Shown here one piece after another: positions 26,341 through 34,234 of a DNA stretch of 62,730 nucleotides; the first letter of the stretch is position 1, and each line of letters begins with the position of its first letter. Both the position numbers and the translations under genes were made by a program. The notes below the pieces were generated by a model that made no database searches, had not been told where the DNA came from, and saw only the letters and a list, made by a program, of their open reading frames with translations. Source of the DNA: Bacillus sp. AFS059628 (GTDB taxonomy: Bacteria > Bacillota > Bacilli > Bacillales > Bacillaceae_G); NCBI RefSeq assembly GCF_002571225.1, contig NZ_NVEC01000034.1:1-62730 (forward strand), written 5' to 3'.

Positions 26341-27303
26341 ATGGCACGAAGAAAAATTGTAGTTGCACTAGGGGGAAATGCGATACAGTCTGGAAAAGCT
26401 ACTGCGGGAGCGCAGCAAGAAGCGTTGGAAAAAACAGCGGAACAACTTGTGAAAATAATGGAAAATGATGTAGATATAGTAATTGCACATGGAAATGGCC
26501 CACAAGTGGGGAATATTTTATTGCAGCAAAAAGCTGCAGAAACGGAAAAGACACCTGCAATGCCATTAGATACTTGTGGGGCAATGAGCCAAGGAATGAT
26601 TGGATATTGGATGGAAAATGCGATTGAAAAGGCATTGAAAAAACGGAATATAAAAAAAGATGTAGCAACGGTTATAACACGCGTTGTTGTGGATAAAAAA
26701 GATGAGGCATTTAAAAATCCAACTAAACCAATTGGTCCTTTTTATACAGAAGAAGAGGCCAGAAGATTAATGGAAGAAACAAAAGCAGTGTTTAAAGAAG
26801 ATGCGGGTAGAGGGTGGAGACGTGTTGTTCCATCACCGAAGCCTGTAAGTATTCATGAACATAAAGTGATTAATTCTTTGGTCGAAGATGGAAATATAGT
26901 GATAGCTGTTGGTGGTGGTGGAATTCCAGTAATTGATTCTGAAGAAGGACTAAAAGGAACTGAAGCGGTTATCGATAAAGATTTCGCTGCGCAGAAATTA
27001 GCAGAATTAGTAGATGCCGATACGCTCGTTATTTTAACTGCAGTTGATCATGTGTATGTAAATTATAATCAACCGAATCAAAAAAAATTAGAGCATGTCA
27101 CAGTGAATCAATTAGAAGAATACATTGAGGAACAGCAATTTGCTGCGGGAAGTATGCTTCCAAAAATTGAAGCTGCTATCAATTTTGTTAATACAAATCC
27201 AGAACGAAAAACAATTATTACGTCTTTAGAAAAAGTATATGAAGCATTAGAAGAAAAAGCTGGTACTATTATTTCAAAACAGAATGTATGCATGTATGTT
27301 TAA
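26341..27303 (+). CDS. arcC: Carbamate kinase
   Basis: 320 aa. It transfers phosphate from carbamoyl phosphate to ADP, yielding ATP, ammonia and CO2, the energy-producing step of the ADI pathway. Motifs: [10 protein letters not shown] (N-terminal nucleotide loop), [10 protein letters not shown] (about 50-59), [15 protein letters not shown] (about 154-168) and [19 protein letters not shown] precedes the ATG. It is the last gene of the structural operon and is followed by a strong terminator. Confidence 0.97.
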   Translation: MARRKIVVALGGNAIQSGKATAGAQQEALEKTAEQLVKIMENDVDIVIAHGNGPQVGNILLQQKAAETEKTPAMPLDTCGAMSQGMIGYWMENAIEKALKKRNIKKDVATVITRVVVDKKDEAFKNPTKPIGPFYTEEEARRLMEETKAVFKEDAGRGWRRVVPSPKPVSIHEHKVINSLVEDGNIVIAVGGGGIPVIDSEEGLKGTEAVIDKDFAAQKLAELVDADTLVILTAVDHVYVNYNQPNQKKLEHVTVNQLEEYIEEQQFAAGSMLPKIEAAINFVNTNPERKTIITSLEKVYEALEEKAGTIISKQNVCMYV

Positions 27304-27329
27304 GTAATTATGTACGCTACTTATTAGTA

Positions 27330-27363
27330 AAAAGAATGAAGTTAGTAACTTCATTCTTTTTAT
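27330..27363 (+). terminator. Terminator after arcC
   Basis: AAAAGAATGAAGTT and AACTTCATTCTTTT around AGT, followed by T-rich sequence. Separates arcC from arcR. Confidence 0.92.
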
Positions 27364-27502
27364 TTATTAATATTTTTTGTGCTCATTGTTCATAAAGTTT
27401 TCATGATGAAATCCGAATATATAAGTTAATTGTGATAAAATTCAAATTGAATGCGCTTTCTTGATTTTTCGATCCAACATACAGCAAGAGAGAGGGAATT
27501 TT

Positions 27503-28192
27503 ATGAATAGACGCAACGTAGTTAAAGATTTAAAGCAGTTTGAATTATTTGCTCATTTAACAGAAAAGAAATTGAAAGGTTTGACGGAGTTTGTCTATTG
27601 GCGAACTTATAAAAAGGGTCAATTTTTATTTTTAGAAGGGGATTCAAGAGAAAGAATTTACTTCATGTTAGATGGATTTGTAAAGTTAGAGCGGGTAAAT
27701 CAAAGTGGGAATTTATTATATGATGACTATGTAAAGAGGTATTCTATTTTTCCTTATGGTGGTATGTTTACAGACAGAGGATATAACTATACAGCAGAAG
27801 CGATGACAGATGTAGAGGTCTATTATATTCCGACAGTAATTTTTGAAGATATGGTGAAATCTAGTAGGACACAATTAATGTATGTTGTTCAGCAATTATC
27901 ATCCATATTAAAGCTAAACGAAAATCGAGTACAAAATATTACAATTCCTAATGCACAAGATCGGGTCATTCAAACATTAAATTATTTAATGCAGGATTTA
28001 GGAGAACAGAGTGGCGAAACGATTGTAATTTCCTGCCCACTTACAACAATTGAAATATCGAAAATATCTGGTACGTCTCGAGAGACGGTTAGTAGCGTAT
28101 TAAAACAATTAAAAAATGATAGTATTGTTACAATTATAGATAAAAAAATTACAATACATAATCCAACATATTTTGAGGAAATCTCTATGTGA
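27503..28192 (+). CDS. arcR: Crp/Fnr-family activator ArcR
   Basis: 229 aa from ATG 27503 (GAGAGGG site). It has an N-terminal cyclic-nucleotide-binding-like beta roll (about 20-130; FLFLEGDSRERIYFMLDGFVKL) and a C-terminal winged helix with recognition helix ISGTSRETVSSVLKQL (about 186-201). It lacks an Fnr-type Cys cluster, so it does not sense oxygen through an Fe-S cluster. It is the usual activator of arc operons in bacilli and probably binds the palindrome at 22441-22456. It is transcribed separately from arcC. Confidence 0.9.
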   Translation: MNRRNVVKDLKQFELFAHLTEKKLKGLTEFVYWRTYKKGQFLFLEGDSRERIYFMLDGFVKLERVNQSGNLLYDDYVKRYSIFPYGGMFTDRGYNYTAEAMTDVEVYYIPTVIFEDMVKSSRTQLMYVVQQLSSILKLNENRVQNITIPNAQDRVIQTLNYLMQDLGEQSGETIVISCPLTTIEISKISGTSRETVSSVLKQLKNDSIVTIIDKKITIHNPTYFEEISM

Positions 28193-28232
28193 AAATTGTA
28201 GATTGATTTTTTAATTCATATTGTATATTAAT

Positions 28233-28266
28233 AAGGTTCTTTATATATTTATAAGGAACTTTTTTA
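28233..28266 (+). terminator. Terminator after arcR
   Basis: AAGGTTCTTTATA with TATAAGGAACTT, then TTTTT. Confidence 0.8.
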
Positions 28267-28347
28267 CGTTATCCTCTATAAAAAGATTGTATAGTATAGT
28301 AATAATGGCTAAAATCGATAATAAAAACAAAGTGAAGGGGAGAAGGA

Positions 28348-29013
28348 ATGATTCGCATTGAGTATGATCGATTAGTAGCTATTTTTTACAGTATAGGGGT
28401 TATATTATTATTAAAAATTCCAAATGATAATGAATTAATAGGGGAAAAGCTATTTAATCTCTATAAGGTTCCGATACATACGGATATTTATATGAATTAC
28501 AAAGTTTCAAATATATTGATTGTTTCTTTCTTACTACATGTAATTGCATTTATATTATTTTTAAAATGGCTAGGAAAAAAGGAGCCTAGTACATTTAGAA
28601 AAATGAATAAGATAAAAGTAGTAGGTATTAGTATTTTGATTTTAATGATGCCGTTTATTTTAAATAACATCCTCCAGACATTGAATAAAACATGGTACTA
28701 CGCAGGAAAAACAGGCTTAGAAGCAATAGAATATAAAAAAGACGATAGCCAGTGTAGAATGGAGAAAAATGGAGAGGATATCGAACGAAAGTGCATTGTT
28801 ACTTTAAAAAATTATCGTAATCATTCACAAGCATTAAAAGTTGTTTTATATGAGGATTCAAAAAGTTATCCAGTACCAAATCCAATCTATTTACAAAAAC
28901 ATGAGACAAAGCAAGTCGAATTTCAAATTCCTGTTGTTTATAGTAGCGGTATTGAAAAAGATGAAGTTCCCAATATTAAAATACATTCATTGCATGAAAA
29001 TGATACGAAATAA
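28348..29013 (+). CDS. Uncharacterised membrane protein, 221 aa
   Basis: No family recognised. Three hydrophobic segments (about 8-24, 50-70 and 88-109) are followed by a hydrophilic C-terminal domain (about 115-221) with two Cys residues (CRMEKNGEDIERKC) that could form a disulfide if the domain is extracellular. The domain looks beta-rich (KCIVTLKNY, LKVVLYEDS, KQVEFQIPVVY), like an immunoglobulin-type fold. RBS GAAGGGGAGAAGG lies upstream. It is monocistronic with a terminator at 29081. Confidence 0.8.
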   Translation: MIRIEYDRLVAIFYSIGVILLLKIPNDNELIGEKLFNLYKVPIHTDIYMNYKVSNILIVSFLLHVIAFILFLKWLGKKEPSTFRKMNKIKVVGISILILMMPFILNNILQTLNKTWYYAGKTGLEAIEYKKDDSQCRMEKNGEDIERKCIVTLKNYRNHSQALKVVLYEDSKSYPVPNPIYLQKHETKQVEFQIPVVYSSGIEKDEVPNIKIHSLHENDTK

Positions 29014-29080
29014 AATTAATCCGTAAGTAAAAGTTTATGAGTAGGAGCAATAATTTGAAACGATATAGAAAATCAACTTG

Positions 29081-29127
29081 AATCATCCGACATGCTACGA
29101 GGTAATGGCATATTGGATGATTTTTTA
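29081..29127 (+). terminator. Terminator after membrane protein gene
   Basis: AATCATCC and GGATGATT arms with an inner CATGC/GGCAT pairing, then TTTTTT. Between here and the malL operator region (29128-29530) no gene is convincing. Confidence 0.8.
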
Positions 29128-29532
29128 TTTTATACCCTTTTTACGTATGAAAAGGTGGGATACAAAAGAGAAAAATTTTCGTAACTATGATGTAAGCTTC
29201 TTAACCGAAATGGTATACGACGTTCGCGTGCTCGTTTTAAAGTGTTACAGATATCATTTTTATTTTGACAAAAAACAATAATACAAGGTAGTTTTAGAAT
29301 CCTTAAATTTAAATTCATTTGGGCTACGTCATAGCAGGGTCTGAGAGAACAATGTTACGACCTGTTAATTTTGTTTGTTTGAATTTATCGATACTTTCTA
29401 AAATCAGCAGTTCTTTTTATTAATGTATGAAAATCGTATGTAACGTGCGTGGACAAGAGTAGGTGAGGAATGAGATTTGCTTTTGTGAGAAATAAATAAG
29501 GCATAAGAATAAGGAATCTACATAGAGTTCAA

Positions 29533-29590
29533 TGAAAACAGTTGCAAACTATTCATATTTTGTTATGATAGTGTTACGAAAACGTTTGCA
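29533..29590 (+). promoter_or_regulatory. malL promoter with two cre/LacI-type operators
   Basis: TGAAAACAGTTGCA (29533-29546) overlaps a -35 TTGCAA (29542). With a 16-nt spacer, TATGAT (29564-29569) is the -10. CGAAAACGTTTGCA (29577-29590) lies at the start point. Both resemble cre or LacI-family operators, implying glucose and/or sugar-specific repression. Confidence 0.65.
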
Positions 29591-29626
29591 TAAAATTATG
29601 ATGAGATGCAAAAGGAGAGAATGACT

Positions 29627-31291
29627 ATGAATAAGACATGGTGGAAAGAAGCGGTTGCTTATCAAATTTATCCACGTAGCTTTATGGATTCAAATGGCGA
29701 TGGTATTGGAGATTTACAAGGTATTATTGCAAAACTGGATTATTTAAAAGATTTAGGTATAGATGTAATTTGGATTTGTCCAATGTATAAGTCACCTAAT
29801 GATGATAATGGTTATGACATTAGTGATTATCAAGATATCATGGATGAGTTTGGTACGATGGAAGACTTTGATGCTTTACTAGATGAAGTTCATAAGCGTG
29901 ATATGAAGCTTATTATTGATTTAGTTATTAATCATACAAGTGATGAACATCCATGGTTTATTGAGTCTCGTTCATCTAAAGACAATCCGAAGCGTGATTG
30001 GTATATTTGGCATGATGGTAAAGATGGTGCGGAACCAAACAACTGGGAAAGTATTTTTAACGGTTCGGCATGGGAATATGATGAAGTAACAGGACAATAT
30101 TATTTACACTTATTCTCGCGTAAACAACCAGATTTAAACTGGGAGAATAAAGAAGTTCGCGAAGTGTTATACGATACAGTTAATTGGTGGCTTGATAAAG
30201 GAATTGATGGTTTCCGCGTGGATGCAATCAGCCATATTAAAAAAGAAGATGGCTTCAAAGATATGCCAAATCCAAAAGAACTGAAGTATGTACCATCTTT
30301 TGATAAACATATGAATGTAGATGGTATTCAACCTTTACTAGAAGAGTTAAAAGAAAATACATTTTCGAAGTACGATATTATGACTGTTGGTGAAGCGAAT
30401 GGCGTTAAGATTGAAGATGCTGAGCTTTGGGTTGGAGAAGAACAAGGCAAGTTCAATATGGTATTCCAATTCGAACATTTAAGCTTATGGGATGCAGAAA
30501 AGAAGAAAGATCTTGATGTTGTAGGACTGAAAAAAGTATTAACGAAATGGCAAAAAGGTCTAGAAAATAAAGGATGGAATGCTTTATATATTGAGAATCA
30601 CGATAAGCCACGTATCGTTTCAACTTGGGGAGATGATAAACAATATTGGCGTGAAAGTGCAACAGCTCTAGGGGCAATGTATTTCTTTATGCACGGTACA
30701 CCATTCATTTACCAAGGACAAGAAATTGGGATGACAAATGTTCAATTCCCAAATATTGAAGATTACGATGATGTAGCAATTAAAAATTTATATCGCGAGA
30801 AAATTGCAGAGGGCGTATCACATCAAGATATGATGGAAATTATATGGGCTTCTTGCCGCGATAATTCACGTACACCTATGCAGTGGAACGATGAGATGAA
30901 TGCTGGCTTCACAACAGGTGCACCTTGGTTTGGTATGAATCCAAACTATAAAGAAATTAATGTTGAAAAGCAAAAGAATGAAGAGAACTCTATTTTCAAT
31001 TTCTATAAGAAAATGATTGCCTTGAAAAAAGAGTACGATGTACTGAATTACGGTACGTACGATTTACTTTTAGAAGATGATCCGCAAATTTATGCATATA
31101 CTCGTACATTAAGCGATGAAAAAATCGTTGTAATTAGTAATATCTCAAAAGAGGAAGCTGTATATAATGAGGGTTTATTCGCACTAGAACGCAAACGTTT
31201 GCTTTTAAATAACTACGAAGTTGCGGAACATGAACAAGTAACTACAATCACGTTAAAGCCTTATGAAACAAGGGTTTATCGCATTTCATAA
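29627..31291 (+). CDS. malL: Oligo-1,6-glucosidase / alpha-glucosidase (GH13)
   Basis: 554 aa from ATG 29627; the upstream ATG 29606 lies inside the AAAGGAGAG site. GH13 TIM-barrel enzyme close to the 558-aa B. cereus oligo-1,6-glucosidase but clearly a different paralog. Conserved regions: DLVINHTSDEH, the nucleophile in GFRVDAISH (about 198-203), the acid/base in VGEANG (about 255) and ENHDKPR (about 326-332). It cleaves alpha-1,6 (and often alpha-1,4) glucosides from isomaltose or phospho-free oligosaccharides taken up by the adjacent PTS. A palindrome GCAAACGTTTGC lies inside its 3' end. Confidence 0.92.
   Translation: MNKTWWKEAVAYQIYPRSFMDSNGDGIGDLQGIIAKLDYLKDLGIDVIWICPMYKSPNDDNGYDISDYQDIMDEFGTMEDFDALLDEVHKRDMKLIIDLVINHTSDEHPWFIESRSSKDNPKRDWYIWHDGKDGAEPNNWESIFNGSAWEYDEVTGQYYLHLFSRKQPDLNWENKEVREVLYDTVNWWLDKGIDGFRVDAISHIKKEDGFKDMPNPKELKYVPSFDKHMNVDGIQPLLEELKENTFSKYDIMTVGEANGVKIEDAELWVGEEQGKFNMVFQFEHLSLWDAEKKKDLDVVGLKKVLTKWQKGLENKGWNALYIENHDKPRIVSTWGDDKQYWRESATALGAMYFFMHGTPFIYQGQEIGMTNVQFPNIEDYDDVAIKNLYREKIAEGVSHQDMMEIIWASCRDNSRTPMQWNDEMNAGFTTGAPWFGMNPNYKEINVEKQKNEENSIFNFYKKMIALKKEYDVLNYGTYDLLLEDDPQIYAYTRTLSDEKIVVISNISKEEAVYNEGLFALERKRLLLNNYEVAEHEQVTTITLKPYETRVYRIS
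31191..31202. promoter_or_regulatory. Palindromic operator-like site inside malL
   Basis: GCAAACGTTTGC is a perfect 12-bp palindrome of the same class as the operators upstream of malL, located 90 bp before the malL stop. It could act as an intragenic cre/LacI site or be chance. Confidence 0.35.
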
Positions 31292-31292
31292 T

Positions 31293-31323
31293 AAAAAAGG
31301 ATGCTCCTAGAGCATCTTTTTTA
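31293..31323 (+). terminator. Terminator after malL
   Basis: GATGCTC-CTA-GAGCATC followed by TTTTTT. Confidence 0.9.
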
Positions 31324-31351
31324 TGAAAAAAAATAAATTTCTATTGCAAAG

Positions 31352-31433
31352 TGAAAACGCTTTTATTAAAATAGATTTATGAAAACGGTTGCGTAAAGAT
31401 AAAAATGAAGTAACATAAGGAATCGTTTTCACA
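31352..31433 (+). promoter_or_regulatory. Three cre-like operators before the PTS gene
   Basis: TGAAAACGCTTTTA (31352-31365), TGAAAACGGTTGCG (31380-31393) and, reversed, TGTGAAAACGATT (31421-31433). The triple array suggests strong catabolite or sugar-specific control of the EIIBC-EEP operon. Confidence 0.6.
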
Positions 31434-31495
31434 ATAGAAACAGAGATTATAATTTAAATTATTATGTTGTTATAAATAAAGGGGAGGAAGAACAG

Positions 31496-33133
31496 ATGAA
31501 AATTACGTCTTTTGATTTTTGGCAAAAGTTCGGGAAAGCATTATTAGTTGTTGTAGCTGTAATGCCAGCAGCTGGTTTAATGATTTCTATCGGTAAGTTA
31601 ATTGGGATGTCTGCTGGGGATATTAACGCAGTTCATACGATCGCTCGCGTAATGGAAGACATCGGTTGGGCAATTATTACAAATCTGCACATCTTATTCG
31701 CGGTAGCAATTGGGGGATCTTGGGCGAAGGATCGCGCAGGTGGTGCATTCGCAGCGCTACTAGCATTTGTCTTAACGAATAGAATTACAGGAGCTATATT
31801 TGGCGTAAACGCTGAAATGTTAGCGGATTCAAAAGCGAAAGTTTCTTCAGTATTAGCAGGAGATTTAATTGTAAAAGATTACTTTACTTCTGTACTTGGT
31901 GCACCAGCATTAAACATGGGAGTTTTCGTAGGGATTATCACAGGTTTCTTAGGAGCTACTTTATATAACAAATATTATAACTATAACAAACTGCCACAGG
32001 CATTAGCATTCTTTAACGGAAAACGATTCGTACCATTCGTTGTAATTGTTTGGTCTACAGTCACTGCAATTGTATTATCACTTTTATGGCCATTCATCCA
32101 AAGTGGATTAAATGAATTTGGTCGCTGGATTGCAGCTTCAAAGGATAGTGCACCAGTTGTTGCACCATTTGTATATGGAACATTAGAGCGTTTACTATTA
32201 CCATTCGGTTTACATCATATGTTAACGATTCCGATGAACTACACAGAGCTAGGCGGAACATATACGATGTTAACTGGCTCAAAAATTGGACAAGTTGTAG
32301 CAGGACAAGATCCTTTATGGCTTGCATGGATTACAGATTTAAATAACTTATTAGCAAATGGAGATACAAAAGCATATAACGATTTATTAAATAATGTTGT
32401 ACCAGCCCGATTCAAAGCTGGACAAGTTATCGGTTCATCAGCAGCGTTAATGGGTATTGCATTCGCAATGTTCCGTAATGTTGATAAAGAAAAACGTGCA
32501 AAATATAAACCAATGTTCTTATCAGCAGCGTTAGCAGTATTCTTAACAGGTGTAACAGAACCAATTGAATTCATGTTCATGTTTATTGCTCCAGTATTAT
32601 ATGTTGTATATGCAATTACAACAGGACTTGCATTCGCATTAGCGGATTTAATTAACTTACGTGTTCACGCATTTGGATTTATTGAATTAATTACTCGTAC
32701 ACCGATGATGGTTAATGCAGGACTAACAAGAGATTTAATCAATTTCGTTATCGTTTCATTAGTATTCTTCGGTCTGAACTTTACATTATTCAATTTCTTA
32801 ATTAAAAAGTTCAACTTACCAACACCAGGACGTGCAGGTAACTACATTGATAATGAAGATGAGTCATCAGAGGGAACAGGAAATGTACAAGATGGTTCAT
32901 TAGCAACAAAAGTTATTGATTTATTAGGTGGAAAAGAAAATATTGCTGACGTAGATGCTTGTATGACACGTTTACGTGTAACAGTAAAAGATTTAGATGT
33001 TGTTGCACCAGAAGCGCAATGGAAACAAAATGGTGCTTTAGGACTTATCGTAAAAGACAAAGGGGTACAAGCAGTATATGGTCCGAAAGCTGACGTATTA
33101 AAGTCAGACATTCAAGATATGTTAGGTGCGTAA
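31496..33133 (+). CDS. Alpha-glucoside-type PTS EIIBC component
   Basis: 545 aa of glucose/maltose superfamily EIIC (about 1-430, ten spans; FYGTLERLLLPFGLHH-like segment near residue 222 and GVTEPIEFMFMF near 345) joined to an EIIB domain (about 465-545) whose phosphorylated Cys is in DVDACMTRLRVT (Cys489). No EIIA domain is fused, so it relies on a separate EIIA. It imports and phosphorylates an alpha-glucoside; adjacency to malL and to cre sites supports maltose or isomaltose-like sugars. RBS GGGGAGG precedes the ATG. Confidence 0.92.
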   Translation: MKITSFDFWQKFGKALLVVVAVMPAAGLMISIGKLIGMSAGDINAVHTIARVMEDIGWAIITNLHILFAVAIGGSWAKDRAGGAFAALLAFVLTNRITGAIFGVNAEMLADSKAKVSSVLAGDLIVKDYFTSVLGAPALNMGVFVGIITGFLGATLYNKYYNYNKLPQALAFFNGKRFVPFVVIVWSTVTAIVLSLLWPFIQSGLNEFGRWIAASKDSAPVVAPFVYGTLERLLLPFGLHHMLTIPMNYTELGGTYTMLTGSKIGQVVAGQDPLWLAWITDLNNLLANGDTKAYNDLLNNVVPARFKAGQVIGSSAALMGIAFAMFRNVDKEKRAKYKPMFLSAALAVFLTGVTEPIEFMFMFIAPVLYVVYAITTGLAFALADLINLRVHAFGFIELITRTPMMVNAGLTRDLINFVIVSLVFFGLNFTLFNFLIKKFNLPTPGRAGNYIDNEDESSEGTGNVQDGSLATKVIDLLGGKENIADVDACMTRLRVTVKDLDVVAPEAQWKQNGALGLIVKDKGVQAVYGPKADVLKSDIQDMLGA

Positions 33134-33137
33134 TAAT

Positions 33138-33929
33138 ATGAAATTGCTAACTTTAAACTGTCACTCTTGGCAAGAAGAAAATCAAATAGAAAAGATAAAA
33201 TATCTTGCTAAAGTCATTCAAGAAGAAGAGTATGATGTCATCGCATTGCAAGAAGTAAGTCAGTCGATAGGGGCTAAAAATGTATGCGGTAACAAGAAAG
33301 AAGATAATTTTGGACTTTTACTATTAGAAGAGTTAAAAGCGTTACATGTAAAAGATTACAATATTACTTGGGATTTCTCTCATATTGGTTATGATGTGTA
33401 TGAAGAAGGATTAGCGATTGTAACGAAACATAATGTTATAAAAGAAGATACGTTCTTTATTTCAGAAAATAAGGACACGGCGTATTGGAAAACACGCAAA
33501 ATTGTAAGTGCAACAATTGCTTATAATGGTAAGAACATCACGTTTTACTCTTGCCACCTCGGTTGGTGGAATGATGAAGAAGAATCATTTGAAGGTCAAG
33601 TTAATCGTTTGATGGAGCGTGTAGATAGCAATGAACTATCCTTCTTAATGGGTGATTTTAATAATAACGCCCGTTTGCAAGGTGAGGGTTATGAATATAT
33701 GATGCAAAAAGATTTGTATGACACATATGAACTAGCAATAGAGAAGGATGAAGGAACAACTGTCCAAGGTGAGATTGCTGGTTGGGATGAAAATAAACAT
33801 AATCTACGAATCGATTTAATATTGTGTAACCAAAGTGAAAAAGTTCGTTCTTCAAAAGTCATTTTTAATGGTACAAACCGAAATGTAATTTCAGATCATT
33901 TCGGTGTAGAAGTACAAGTAGATATATAA
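33138..33929 (+). CDS. Endonuclease/exonuclease/phosphatase (EEP) family hydrolase
   Basis: 263 aa from ATG 33138. It has the EEP catalytic set: LNCHSW near the N-terminus, the metal-binding Glu in IALQEVS (about 38-44), CHLGWWND with a catalytic His, LMGDFNNN (about 168-175) and the final SDHFGVEV. EEP enzymes cleave phosphodiesters or phosphomonoesters in nucleic acids, inositol phosphates or lipids. It begins 5 nt after the PTS stop and shares its operon and terminator, so a sugar-linked substrate such as a phosphorylated glycoside is plausible but untested. Its ribosome binding site is weak, suggesting coupling to the PTS gene. Confidence 0.85.
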   Translation: MKLLTLNCHSWQEENQIEKIKYLAKVIQEEEYDVIALQEVSQSIGAKNVCGNKKEDNFGLLLLEELKALHVKDYNITWDFSHIGYDVYEEGLAIVTKHNVIKEDTFFISENKDTAYWKTRKIVSATIAYNGKNITFYSCHLGWWNDEEESFEGQVNRLMERVDSNELSFLMGDFNNNARLQGEGYEYMMQKDLYDTYELAIEKDEGTTVQGEIAGWDENKHNLRIDLILCNQSEKVRSSKVIFNGTNRNVISDHFGVEVQVDI

Positions 33930-33935
33930 TAGAAG

Positions 33936-33974
33936 AAATCCTCACAGATGATGAAAAGCTGTGAGGATTTTTTT
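33936..33974 (+). terminator. Terminator of alpha-glucoside operon
   Basis: AAATCCTCACAG paired with CTGTGAGGATTT, then TTTT. Confidence 0.92.
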
Positions 33975-34234
33975 GAGGAATACAAGTATTTCCAAGAGAA
34001 AATACTTGTATTTTTTATGACATTTCCTATATATTTGTTATTATTGAATGTAAAACCAATTTGGTCATTTTGTATTCATACTTTGACTGACTTCGTTATA
34101 TAATGTAGTAAGTCAAAGTTAATGGGAAAAATAGTTCGTTTTTGGTTAATCCACGATGTAGAAAGTGATATAATTGCAAAATGTATGTATCATTTTCTAA
34201 AGAAGGAAAAATATATAATTAGGTGATAACTTCT

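Noticed and set aside
29078-29281. 67-aa plus-strand ORF after the 221-aa membrane protein
   Set aside because: It starts inside a terminator hairpin, has no ribosome binding site and an unlikely composition.
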